Of a stretch of DNA of 13,616 nucleotides, positions 1 through 7,044 are shown piece after piece. How positions within the stretch are numbered: the first letter of the stretch is position 1; each line of letters starts with the position of its first letter. Under the pieces are notes generated by a model. The model was not told the DNA's origin and ran no database searches. It saw only the letters and a list, made by a program, of their open reading frames with translations. Position numbers and translations under genes: made by a program. The stretch comes from Gemmatimonadota bacterium (GTDB taxonomy: Bacteria > Gemmatimonadota > Gemmatimonadetes > Gemmatimonadales > GWC2-71-9), in the NCBI GenBank assembly GCA_016180765.1, contig JACPAP010000276.1, forward strand, positions 1 through 13,616, given 5' to 3'.

Positions 1-153
1 CTTCACGCCGGCCAGCTCCATGGCGATGGCGCTCGCCTCCGCGGGCCCGATCCAGATGGGCAGCACGCGCTCGCCCTCCTTCTCCTGGAGGATTACCACC
101 GGCGTGTTGGTCGTCCGGTCGAGTCCCAGATGCGCCACCCGCACTTCGATCAT
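1..153 (-). CDS. DUF151 / bifunctional nuclease family protein, 5' part only
   Basis: This is the first 51 codons of a gene that runs off the window edge, starting at the ATG at 153. The translation begins MIEVRVAHLGLDRTTNTPVV and contains the stretch VLPIWIGPAEASAIAMELAG. That is the hallmark N-terminal pattern of the DUF151 (BFN) family: a short beta-hairpin region, then 'LPIWIG..EA.AI...L.G'. Some family members have been reported to have DNase/RNase activity, and others are simply conserved hypothetical proteins, so the biochemical role here is not certain. It starts 7 bases after the ahcY stop on the same strand, so it is probably cotranscribed and perhaps translationally coupled with ahcY. 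The C-terminal part, including any UVR-like tail, lies outside the window. Confidence 0.85.
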   Translation of the reverse strand, partial: MIEVRVAHLGLDRTTNTPVVILQEKEGERVLPIWIGPAEASAIAMELAGVK

Positions 154-160
154 GGCCTGT

Positions 161-1504
161 TCAGGTGCCAGCCTCCCATGACGCAAGGTACTGCTGTTGC
201 TCCGGCGTGAGCGAGTCGATGGCGATCCCCATGGCGGCCAGCTTGAGCCGGGCCACGCGCTGATCGATCTCCCCAGGAATCCGGTGCACCGCTTTGGTTA
301 GACTACCCCCGTGCCGGACTAAATGTTCGGCGGCGAGGGCCTGGTTGGCAAACGACAGGTCCATCACGCTCGCCGGATGTCCTTCCGCGGCCGCCAGGTT
401 GATCAGCCGGCCCTCCCCCAGCACGTACAACCGCTTGCCGTCCAGCACCCACTCCTCCACGAAGGGCCGCGCCGGCTTGGGACCCTTGGCCACCTGGGCC
501 AGGCCCTCCAGATCGATTTCCACGTTGAAGTGACCCGCGTTGGCGATGATGGCGCCATCCTTCATGGCACGCAGGTGCTGCAAGCGAATCACGTGCAGGT
601 TGCCGGTCAAGGTCACGAACAGGTCGCCCACCAGGGCGGCCTCGCCGAGCGGCATCACCCGGTACCCGTCCATCCGCGCTTCGAGCGCGCGGAGCGGGTC
701 CACTTCCGTCACGATCACGTCCGCGCCGGCCCCGCGGGCCCGCATCGCCACGCCGCGTCCACACCAGCCGTAGCCAGCCACCACCACCGTGCTTCCCGCC
801 ATCAGCACATTGGTGGCGCGGAGGATGCCGTCGATGGTGGACTGCCCCGTCCCATAACGATTGTCGAACAAGTGCTTGGTCTGAGAGTCGTTCACCGCGA
901 TGACCGGGAACTGGAGCACGCCGTCCTGCGCCATGGCCTTGAGGCGAATGACGCCGGTGGTGGTCTCCTCCGTGGACCCGATAACCCCACTCACCAGGCG
1001 CTGGCGCTGCGACGCGCTCAACGTCTCCACCCAGGATCGCACCGGCGGCGCCAGGTCGTCCAGCCGCTGGAGCGCGATCATGTGCAGCGCGCTCACCAGG
1101 TCCGCGCCGTCGTCCATAGTCAGGTCCGGCTGGTGCGCCAGCGCCTGTTGGATGTGCCGGTAGTATGACTCGTTGCTTTCCCCCTTGATGGCGTACACTT
1201 TCACGCCGTGGTCGCGCGCCAGGTAGGCCGCGACGTCGTCCTGAGTGGAGAGCGGATTCGAGGCGCACAGCGCCACGTCGGCCCCGCCCTCCTGCAGCGT
1301 GATCGCCAGATTGGCGGTCTCGCTGGTGACGTGGAGGCAGGCGGACAGGCGCTTGCCCTGGAGCGGCTGTTCCTGGGCGAAGCGCTCCCGGATCTGGCGG
1401 ACCACCGGCATGAAGCGCTCGGCCCACTCGGTGCGGCGCCGGCCTTCGTCGGCCAGACGGAGATCACGAACGTCGTGCGAAGGGTCGGTCTTGACTGCCG
1501 TCAT
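161..1504 (-). CDS. ahcY: S-adenosylhomocysteine hydrolase (adenosylhomocysteinase)
   Basis: Cytosolic NAD-dependent enzyme that splits S-adenosylhomocysteine into adenosine and homocysteine, clearing the product inhibitor of SAM-dependent methyltransferases. The 447-residue protein shows the substrate-binding N-terminus HVTSETANL (58-66), the NPLSTQDDVAAYL segment (83-95), a catalytic-region motif NDSQTKHLFDNRYGTGQS (205-222) with the expected Lys210 and Asp214, the Rossmann motif GYGWCGRG (244-251), and the C-terminal NLAAAEGHP segment (369-377). It ends in YLASWEAGT and lacks the Lys/Tyr-containing tail of the longer mesophilic enzymes. It therefore looks like the short type I associate with archaea, Thermotoga and some bacteria. 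The ATG at 1504 is 33 bases after the metK stop; the ribosome site is weak (only a GAG about 9 bases upstream). Pairing with metK fits a methyl-cycle unit. Identity is secure. Confidence 0.97.
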   Translation of the reverse strand: MTAVKTDPSHDVRDLRLADEGRRRTEWAERFMPVVRQIRERFAQEQPLQGKRLSACLHVTSETANLAITLQEGGADVALCASNPLSTQDDVAAYLARDHGVKVYAIKGESNESYYRHIQQALAHQPDLTMDDGADLVSALHMIALQRLDDLAPPVRSWVETLSASQRQRLVSGVIGSTEETTTGVIRLKAMAQDGVLQFPVIAVNDSQTKHLFDNRYGTGQSTIDGILRATNVLMAGSTVVVAGYGWCGRGVAMRARGAGADVIVTEVDPLRALEARMDGYRVMPLGEAALVGDLFVTLTGNLHVIRLQHLRAMKDGAIIANAGHFNVEIDLEGLAQVAKGPKPARPFVEEWVLDGKRLYVLGEGRLINLAAAEGHPASVMDLSFANQALAAEHLVRHGGSLTKAVHRIPGEIDQRVARLKLAAMGIAIDSLTPEQQQYLASWEAGT

Positions 1505-1537
1505 GTACGGAATCTCGATTGGAATGCGGGAGAAGGC

Positions 1538-2722
1538 TCAGGCGACGCGGCGAACGACGTCCTTGAGCTCCGCGAGCCTGGAAGGGTTCTCCCAGGTGAA
1601 CAGCTCCACGGCCCGCCCGTGCACGTCCCGGGTCTGCGGCGCGCGGCCGAAGTGCCCGTACGCGGCCGTGGGGCGGTAGACGGGGTTGCGCAGGCCCAGC
1701 GCCTGGATGATGCCGCCGGGCGTCAGGTCGAACACCTTGCGGATGGCGCTCTCGATCCGGTGGTCCGGCATGGTGCCGGTGCCGAAGGTCTCCACCATGA
1801 TCGACACCGGCTCCTTGACGCCGATGGCATACGCCAGCTGGACCTCACAGCGGCGCGCCAGACCGGCGGCCACCACGTGCTTCGCCACCCAGCGGGCGGC
1901 GTACGCCCCCGAGCGGTCCACCTTCGAGGGGTCCTTGCCGCTGAACGCGCCCCCGCCGTGCCGGGCCGCGCCACCGTAGGTGTCCACGATGATCTTGCGA
2001 CCGGTGAGCCCGGCGTCGCCCTGCGGTCCCCCCACCACAAACCGCCCCGTGGGGTTGATGAGGAGGCGCACCCCCGCGGTCTCCATGCCGGAGCCCCGCA
2101 ACACCGGCTCGATGACCGCCTCGCGCACCCCCTCCGTCACCTCGCCCTGACCCACCGTGGGCGCGTGCTGCGTGGACACCACCACCGTGCGCACCGCCAC
2201 CGGCCGGCCGTCCACGTATTCCACGGTCACTTGGGTTTTGCCGTCCGGCCGCAGCCACCCGACTTCACCGCTCTTTCGGACCGCGGCCAGCCCCTGCGTG
2301 AGCCGGTGGGCCAGCATGATGGGCACCGGCATCAGCTCCGGCGTCTCGTCCGTCGCGTAGCCGAACATCATGCCCTGGTCGCCGGCGCCTCCGGTGTCCA
2401 CGCCCTGGGCGATATCCGGCGACTGCGGATCGATGGCCGTCATCACGGCGCAGGTGCGCGCGTCGAACCCGTACGAGGCGTCGGTGTAGCCGATCGCCTC
2501 GATGGTGCCGCGCACCACTTCCGGCACATTGACGTAGGCGCGGGTGGTGATCTCTCCGGCCACCATCACCAGCCCGGTGGTCACCAACGTTTCGCAGGCG
2601 ACGCGGGCCCCCGCGTCCTGGGCGAGGATGGCGTCGAGAATGGCGTCCGAGATCTGGTCGGCGATCTTGTCCGGATGGCCTTCCGTGACGGACTCGGAGG
2701 ACAGGATGTAGGTATGCGAGAT
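1538..2722 (-). CDS. metK: S-adenosylmethionine synthetase, apparent ATC start
   Basis: Makes S-adenosylmethionine from ATP and methionine in the cytosol. With a start at 2722 the protein has 394 residues, normal for MetK. The N-terminus reads SHTYILSSESVTEGHPDKIA, carrying the HPDK ATP-binding motif. Signature 1, GAGDQGMMFGYA, begins at residue 112; signature 2, GGGAFSGKD, follows, then the Mg/K-binding DPSKVDRSGAYAARW stretch. The oddity is the start. Between the in-frame TGA just upstream and codon 46 there is no ATG, GTG or TTG. The first conventional start codon, a TTG at 2587, would remove the ATP-binding motif. A GGGAGG Shine-Dalgarno at 2733-2728 sits 5 bases before an ATC codon at 2722-2720, which would give the typical MSHTYILSSESVTEGHPDK start. 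So either ATC is the real initiator or an ATG has been misread. The gene begins 13 bases after the ptsI stop. Product identity is secure; only the start codon is uncertain. Confidence 0.95.
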   Translation of the reverse strand: MSHTYILSSESVTEGHPDKIADQISDAILDAILAQDAGARVACETLVTTGLVMVAGEITTRAYVNVPEVVRGTIEAIGYTDASYGFDARTCAVMTAIDPQSPDIAQGVDTGGAGDQGMMFGYATDETPELMPVPIMLAHRLTQGLAAVRKSGEVGWLRPDGKTQVTVEYVDGRPVAVRTVVVSTQHAPTVGQGEVTEGVREAVIEPVLRGSGMETAGVRLLINPTGRFVVGGPQGDAGLTGRKIIVDTYGGAARHGGGAFSGKDPSKVDRSGAYAARWVAKHVVAAGLARRCEVQLAYAIGVKEPVSIMVETFGTGTMPDHRIESAIRKVFDLTPGGIIQALGLRNPVYRPTAAYGHFGRAPQTRDVHGRAVELFTWENPSRLAELKDVVRRVA

Positions 2723-2727
2723 AGAGG

Positions 2728-2733
2728 CCTCCC
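2728..2733 (-). promoter_or_regulatory. Shine-Dalgarno site that locates the metK start
   Basis: On the minus strand this reads GGGAGG, an excellent match to the anti-Shine-Dalgarno, followed by five bases (CCTCT) and then ATC. The spacing is ideal for initiation at 2722. It lies in the short gap between the ptsI stop (2736) and metK. It is the sequence-based reason for placing the metK start at a non-canonical codon rather than at the TTG at 2587. Confidence 0.75.
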
Positions 2734-2735
2734 GA

Positions 2736-4538
2736 TCAGCGTTTCAAGCTAGTCTCGGGACGGGCCCGCGGCAACCGCCCGGCGTCGAGCAGGCGCAGGT
2801 CCACCTGCTCGGCAACCGCCTCCTGGAGCAGCGTCTGGACCTCGCCGGTGGTGCGCGCCTCGAGGGCGGCCTCCGCGGCCCGCGTCGCCCGGCCCACATC
2901 GATCTGACGGACCAGCCAGCGGACCAGGGGCAGGCGCGGAGGTGAGGTGCTGAGCACCCGGTAGCCCAGACCCACGAGCAGCACCGCCGGCACCGGCTCC
3001 GACGCCATCTCCCCGCACACCGACACCTCTTTCCCCGCGCGCTGCGCGGCGTCCGCGGTCGCCTTCAGCAGGCGGACGATGGCCGGGTGGAGCGGCGTGA
3101 ACCGGTCCGCCAGCCGGGCGTTGCCGCGGTCCACCACCAGCGTGTACTGCGTGAGGTCGTTGGTGCCGACGCTGAGGAAGTCGCTCACCTCCGCGATCCG
3201 GTCGATCATCACCACCGCCGCCGGGGTCTCGACCATGACGCCAAGCGGGAGGTCGCGCGCGGCCGGCCGTCCCTCGCGCTGCAGCTCGTCCATCGCCTCC
3301 GCGATCATCTCCCGGGTGCGCACGATCTCCTCGACCTGCGTCACCATCGGGATCATCAGCTGCACGTTCGCCCGCGCGCGCGCCCGCAGCACCGCCCGGA
3401 TCTGGCCTCGGAAGATCTCGGGCCGGTCGAGACACACGCGCAGCGCCCGCCACCCCAGGAAGGGATTCGCTTCCGGCTCCGGCGCCACGGCCAAGGGAAA
3501 CTTGTCCCCGCCCAGGTCGTAGCTCCGGACGATCACCGGGTGCGCCGGGAACCGCTCACCCACCCGCGCGTAGTACCCGACCTGTTCGTCCTCCCCGGGC
3601 AGCTCGGAGCGACCCACGATCATGAACTCGGTGCGGAGCAGCCCCACCCCCTCCGCACCGTGCTGCGCGGCGGCCTCCAGCTCTTCGGGCAGGTCCACGT
3701 TGCCCCGCAGCGTCAGCCGCACCCCATCGATCGTCACCGCCGGCTGCCCGACGGCCCGCTCCAATTCGCGGTCCAGGGCGATCCGGCGCCGATCCAGGGC
3801 CTGCGCCTCGGCGATCTCGTCCGCCGTGGGGTCGAGCAGCACCGTGCCCCGCGTGCCGTCCAGGATGACGGTGGTGCCCGGATGGACCCGGCCCAGACTG
3901 CCCACCAACCCCATCACGCAGGGGATCCCCAAACTGTGCGCCAGGATGGCGGCGTGCGACGTGCGGGTCCCCTGCTCCGCCACGAACCCCGCAACGTGAG
4001 GCCGGTCGAACTGGACGGTCAGACCCGGCGTCAGCTCGGGCGTGAACACGATGGCCGGCTGGCTGCCGAGCCCCTCCGGAATCCAGTCCACCGGGAGCCC
4101 CAGGAGCTGCTGCAGGACGCGGAAATGCACGCCGGACAGGTCCGCCACCCGGTCGCGCAACTTGGTGTTGGACGACCAGAGCGCCCTGAGCTCCAGCGCC
4201 TTGAACTCATAGGCCCGCTCCGCGGAGAGCTGGTTCTCCCGGATGAGACGCTCGACGGCGCCCAGGACCTCTTCGTCCTCGAGCATCAGGATCTGCGCGT
4301 CGAAGATCTTCGCTTCCTCGGCGCCGGCGCGGCGCGCGGCACGCTCCCGCATGCGCTCCAGGTAGGACCGGACCGCTTTCACGGCGCCGCGCAGCCGCGC
4401 CACCTCCCGGTTCACCGCCTTGCGCGCGACCACCCGATGCGGCACCTCGGGCAGCGCCAGCTGCACCACCACGGCGGGGCCGATCACCACGCCGGGCGAA
4501 ACGCCGATGCCCACCAGCAGCCGGTCCGTGTGGCTCAT
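2736..4538 (-). CDS. ptsI: PTS enzyme I (phosphoenolpyruvate-protein phosphotransferase)
   Basis: Cytosolic first component of the phosphotransferase system: it autophosphorylates from phosphoenolpyruvate and passes the phosphate to HPr. The 600-residue protein is slightly longer than the usual ~570-590. In order it shows the N-terminal GIGVSPGVVIGPA, a helical HPr-binding region with ILMLEDEE (83-90), the phosphohistidine motif GTRTSHAAILAHSLGIPCVMG with His195, the PEP-binding domain with LLRTEFM (300-306), YDLGGDKF (340-347) and EANPFLGWRALR, the VMVETPAAVVMIDRIAEVSDFLSVGTNDLTQYT block (434 onward), and the catalytic Cys508 in VCGEMA. All key residues are present. The ATG at 4538 overlaps the HPr stop as ATGA, so it is coupled to ptsH. 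Together with the IIABCD genes just upstream it completes a PTS relay. The gene after it is metK, with no sugar-catabolic gene nearby. Confidence 0.97.
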   Translation of the reverse strand: MSHTDRLLVGIGVSPGVVIGPAVVVQLALPEVPHRVVARKAVNREVARLRGAVKAVRSYLERMRERAARRAGAEEAKIFDAQILMLEDEEVLGAVERLIRENQLSAERAYEFKALELRALWSSNTKLRDRVADLSGVHFRVLQQLLGLPVDWIPEGLGSQPAIVFTPELTPGLTVQFDRPHVAGFVAEQGTRTSHAAILAHSLGIPCVMGLVGSLGRVHPGTTVILDGTRGTVLLDPTADEIAEAQALDRRRIALDRELERAVGQPAVTIDGVRLTLRGNVDLPEELEAAAQHGAEGVGLLRTEFMIVGRSELPGEDEQVGYYARVGERFPAHPVIVRSYDLGGDKFPLAVAPEPEANPFLGWRALRVCLDRPEIFRGQIRAVLRARARANVQLMIPMVTQVEEIVRTREMIAEAMDELQREGRPAARDLPLGVMVETPAAVVMIDRIAEVSDFLSVGTNDLTQYTLVVDRGNARLADRFTPLHPAIVRLLKATADAAQRAGKEVSVCGEMASEPVPAVLLVGLGYRVLSTSPPRLPLVRWLVRQIDVGRATRAAEAALEARTTGEVQTLLQEAVAEQVDLRLLDAGRLPRARPETSLKR

Positions 4539-4804
4539 TCGTGAAACCCCGCCGCGACCAGGTTCACCAGCGCCTCCGCCGCGGCCTGGGCGTCATCGCC
4601 CTCGGCCCGGATGGTGAGCTCGCTGCCCGGCTCCGCCGCCAGGGTCATGACGCCCATGATGCTCTTGCCGTTGACCACCAGGTCATCCCGACCCACCGTC
4701 ACCTCCGCCTTGAACCGGCCGGCGACCTTGACGAAGGCGGCCGCCGGCCGGGCGTGGAGCCCGAGCTCGTTGACGATCGTCACCCTCCGTTCGACTACTG
4801 CCAC
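4535..4804 (-). CDS. ptsH: HPr phosphocarrier protein
   Basis: Small cytosolic carrier moving phosphate from enzyme I to the EIIA protein. With the GTG at 4804 it is 89 residues, the usual HPr size. The active-site histidine is His17 in LGLHARPAA. The regulatory serine is Ser48 in NGKSIMGVM, equivalent to Ser46 of the Bacillus protein, which is the target of HPr kinase; hprK is encoded in the same cluster, so both phosphorylation routes are likely used. The reading frame is open for a long way upstream, but that part is the EIID gene read in another frame and does not belong to HPr. A second GTG at 4810 would add only two residues; I prefer 4804 because a GGGG run lies about 6 bases upstream. 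The start overlaps the end of the EIID gene by about 10 bases and the stop overlaps the ptsI ATG. Confidence 0.95.
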   Translation of the reverse strand: MAVVERRVTIVNELGLHARPAAAFVKVAGRFKAEVTVGRDDLVVNGKSIMGVMTLAAEPGSELTIRAEGDDAQAAAEALVNLVAAGFHE

Positions 4805-5535
4805 AGCCACCCCGCGACGACGGCGGTTCCCAGGAACAGCAACCCCAGGCGCACGCCGGACAGCGGGGGCACCAGCAGGCGCGTCACCACCAGTCCGAGC
4901 ACTCCGACGATGGCCGCCCCCAGGCGTTCGCTGCCCCCGAATTCGCGCAACAGCCACGACGCGACCAGGGGAATGGCCACGCCGACGGCGAACGGCGCGG
5001 CAGCGGCGCCGAATCGCAGCCCCGCATGCATCAGGCGACCCGCCAACTCGCCGGCGACGGCGATCCCCGCGCGCCACCCCGCGGCCAGCCCCCACGACCG
5101 CAACCCCAGGTGCACCGCGTTGTAGAGGACGAGAAATGACACCACGCCGGCCGGCACCGACGCGAGCACCGCAACGATGAGTCCGACCGCCACGGACAGC
5201 GGTAACCACCCCGCCCAGATGAGCTGATCGCCGACCGACCCCAGGGGCCCGATCAACGCGCGGCGCAGGCGGTCCGCCTGGGGCTCCGGGACCCCGTCGT
5301 GTTCCACCCGGGCCAACGCTCCCGCCGCCATGCCCGTCAAATAGGGATGGGCGTTGAAGAATCCGGCCACCCGCTTCAGCGCGCCGGCGTATCGGCCGTT
5401 GGCACGCCCGCCTGGCAGGTCGCGGAGCAGCGGCTCCATGGCGTAGGCCACCCCGATGCCGACCATCCGATCGTAATTCCAGGAAGCCTGGACGATCAGC
5501 GTCCGGGCCCAGGTCGCCAGCATCCCCCGCTTCAC
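4795..5535 (-). CDS. PTS mannose/fructose/sorbose-family EIID membrane component
   Basis: Integral membrane subunit that, with EIIC, forms the sugar channel of a Man-type PTS permease. It carries the family's N-terminal QASWNYDRM (16-24), FFNAHPYL (59-66), and the GPLGSVGDQLIWAGWLPL segment that marks EIID proteins. Hydrophobic segments follow up to the C-terminal GLLFLGTAVVAGWLWQ. At 246 residues it is somewhat shorter than the typical 270-290. I chose the GTG at 5535 because it overlaps the EIIC stop as GTGA, the same coupling seen at other junctions of this operon; an ATG at 5523 would remove only four residues. The frame stays open upstream into EIIC, but that is a shadow. Sugar specificity cannot be read from the sequence. 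Confidence 0.93.
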   Translation of the reverse strand: MKRGMLATWARTLIVQASWNYDRMVGIGVAYAMEPLLRDLPGGRANGRYAGALKRVAGFFNAHPYLTGMAAGALARVEHDGVPEPQADRLRRALIGPLGSVGDQLIWAGWLPLSVAVGLIVAVLASVPAGVVSFLVLYNAVHLGLRSWGLAAGWRAGIAVAGELAGRLMHAGLRFGAAAAPFAVGVAIPLVASWLLREFGGSERLGAAIVGVLGLVVTRLLVPPLSGVRLGLLFLGTAVVAGWLWQ

Positions 5536-6197
5536 CGCGCCACCACCCAGGCGGCGCCGGCGACCAGCCCCGCCGCCAGCCAGGCGCGTGCCGCCCCGCG
5601 CCCGCCCAGCCGCAGCGCGCCGGTGGCCGCCACCGCGAGCGCCGCCCCGACCGCCACCGTGCCCACCAGCACCGTGCCACGCAAGCTGAGCGGAAGCCAG
5701 CGCCGCGCGACCCACGCCAGGGCGAGACCGAGCAGCGTCATGAGCAACGCGCGAGCCGCGTCGCGCAGCAGCCCACGCAGGTGTACCCGGCGCAGGCACG
5801 CGACGTCGCCGGCGTCCAGCCCCACCCGGTTCCGCCGGGCGTCCGCCGAGTTGCCCCGCCGGACGACCTGCACGGCCTGTTCTCCCAGGTACCCGACCAC
5901 CAGCGCCACGGCGATGGCCGGACCCAGGCCCAGCACACCCGGCACGCCGGCGGCGGTGGCGACGCCCGCCACCGCCGCCGGGCCGTAGTCCGGGTAGCGC
6001 GCTCCGCCCATCGGGAGCAGGTCCAGCGCGAACAGCTCCAACGTCATACCGACCATCGCCCCCGCGGCCGGGTCGCCGATCAGGAGGCCTGCCACGGTGC
6101 CGGCCACCAGCGGTCGCCCCACCATCAACTGACCCAGGGACGCCAGATCGAGCCCGGCGAGCATGCCCCAAGCGAGCAGCCACCAGAAGCCGTCCAT
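5532..6197 (-). CDS. PTS mannose/fructose/sorbose-family EIIC membrane component
   Basis: Hydrophobic 221-residue membrane subunit pairing with EIID. It holds the diagnostic EIIC stretch MTLELFALDLLPMGGARYPD (51-70) followed by YGPAAVAG, matching the family pattern 'E.F.LG..P.GGA.YPD.G'. Several hydrophobic segments are visible (about residues 5-20, 30-55, 75-105, 145-165, 170-195, 200-220), with a basic cytoplasmic loop around 112-142. It is shorter than the usual 240-270, so loops or one helix may be reduced. The ATG at 6197 overlaps the EIIB stop as TGATG, and a CAGGAG ribosome site lies about 9 bases upstream. The sugar handled is unknown. Confidence 0.92.
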   Translation of the reverse strand: MDGFWWLLAWGMLAGLDLASLGQLMVGRPLVAGTVAGLLIGDPAAGAMVGMTLELFALDLLPMGGARYPDYGPAAVAGVATAAGVPGVLGLGPAIAVALVVGYLGEQAVQVVRRGNSADARRNRVGLDAGDVACLRRVHLRGLLRDAARALLMTLLGLALAWVARRWLPLSLRGTVLVGTVAVGAALAVAATGALRLGGRGAARAWLAAGLVAGAAWVVAR

Positions 6198-6670
6198 CAG
6201 GTCAACTCCTGAAGGGGGACGGGGCGTGCCGTCGGGACATCTTGCGCCGTGATCTCCACGCCCCGCGCCGCCAACGCGGCGAGCGCACCCGCCTCGCTGT
6301 CGGTCATGAAGACGTAGGGCAGGCGTTGCCGCCGTCCGGGCGCCGGGTGAATGCCGCCGAGGTTCACCCGCTTGACCTCCGGGGCCAGCTCACACAGGCG
6401 CACCGCCGCCGCGACGTCGCCCAGCACCACGATGGTGCGGCGCGAGGACGCGTCCCAGTCCGGCACCCGCCGGGCGGCCTGCTCCACGGAGGCGAATTCG
6501 ATGGTCATGTCGAGCGGCACACCCACGCGGTAAATGTCGCGCTCCCATTGGTTGGCGAACACCTCGTCATCCACCAGCACCAGCTGCCTGGCGCCCAGCG
6601 CCTGTCCCCATCCCACCACGACCTGGCCATGAATGAGGCGGTCGTCCACCCGCACCAGCGAGAGGGTCAC
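6197..6670 (-). CDS. PTS mannose/fructose/sorbose-family EIIB component
   Basis: Cytosolic phosphocarrier that accepts phosphate from EIIA and transfers it to the incoming sugar. At 157 residues it has the expected length. The phosphorylated histidine is His14 in VRVDDRLIHGQVVVGWG, the strongest signature of this family; VDDEVFANQWERDIY and VNLGGIH further along also match. Start choice: the GTG at 6670 overlaps the EIIA stop as GTGA and leaves the DDRLIHG motif at the normal distance from the N-terminus. The longer open frame upstream is the EIIA gene in another frame. It lies between EIIA and EIIC in one coupled operon. Confidence 0.94.
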   Translation of the reverse strand: MTLSLVRVDDRLIHGQVVVGWGQALGARQLVLVDDEVFANQWERDIYRVGVPLDMTIEFASVEQAARRVPDWDASSRRTIVVLGDVAAAVRLCELAPEVKRVNLGGIHPAPGRRQRLPYVFMTDSEAGALAALAARGVEITAQDVPTARPVPLQELT

Positions 6671-7044
6671 TCGACCACTCGCACCGCGCGTCCTCCCACG
6701 TCGCTCGCCCGCTCCGCGGCCCCCGCCGGCGTGAGGTCGCGGTGATACACGAAATCCACCAGCATGGCGAGGTTGACCCCGGCGACCACCGCGACGTCGC
6801 GGTGGGTGCGCAGGTAGGCGATCGACGCCTGCAGGCAACTCCCACCCGGCAGATCCACGAACACCACGGCGGGCCGGGCCCCAATGGCCCGCGCGAGCCG
6901 GTCCCCGAGGATGGCGCGACTGCATCCTTCGTTGCTCACGGGCAGCAGGGCGTCTCGTTCTCCCGTAATCTCCGCCACCGCTTCCACCATCGCCCCGGCC
7001 AGCTGGGCATGCGACACCACGATCCCTTGCAGCGCGCTACTCAT
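6667..7044 (-). CDS. PTS mannose/fructose/sorbose-family EIIA component
   Basis: Cytosolic EIIA domain that takes phosphate from HPr. The 125-residue protein begins MSSALQGIVVSHAQLAGAMV; the phosphohistidine is His12 in VVSHAQLA. The later VVFVDLPGGSCLQAS stretch (about residues 60-74) corresponds to the 'DlfGGSP.N' motif of the family, and VAVVAGVNLAMLVDF matches the conserved 'v.GvNlpML' segment. It is a stand-alone EIIA, not fused to EIIB as in E. coli ManX. The ATG at 7044 overlaps the hprK stop by 8 bases and has a GAGG three bases upstream. Stand-alone Man-type EIIA beside hprK is typical of lineages where this PTS has a regulatory role, but here the IIB, IIC and IID partners are also present. 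Confidence 0.94.
   Translation of the reverse strand: MSSALQGIVVSHAQLAGAMVEAVAEITGERDALLPVSNEGCSRAILGDRLARAIGARPAVVFVDLPGGSCLQASIAYLRTHRDVAVVAGVNLAMLVDFVYHRDLTPAGAAERASDVGGRAVRVVE

Noticed and set aside
1208..2752. A plus-strand open frame of 514 codons antisense to ahcY/metK, and similar long frames at 3087-4544 and 12157-13404.
   Set aside because: They mirror genuine minus-strand genes with full family motifs, have low-complexity His/Arg/Gly/Ala-rich translations typical of high-GC antisense frames, and resemble no protein family.
5536..6183. A 462-codon frame that would fuse a Gly/Arg-rich N-terminus to EIID.
   Set aside because: The upstream part is EIIC read in another frame; EIID homology begins just after the GTG at 5535. 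The same applies to upstream extensions of HPr, EIIB, EIIA, hprK, hpf, the glycosyltransferase, nusB and ribH.
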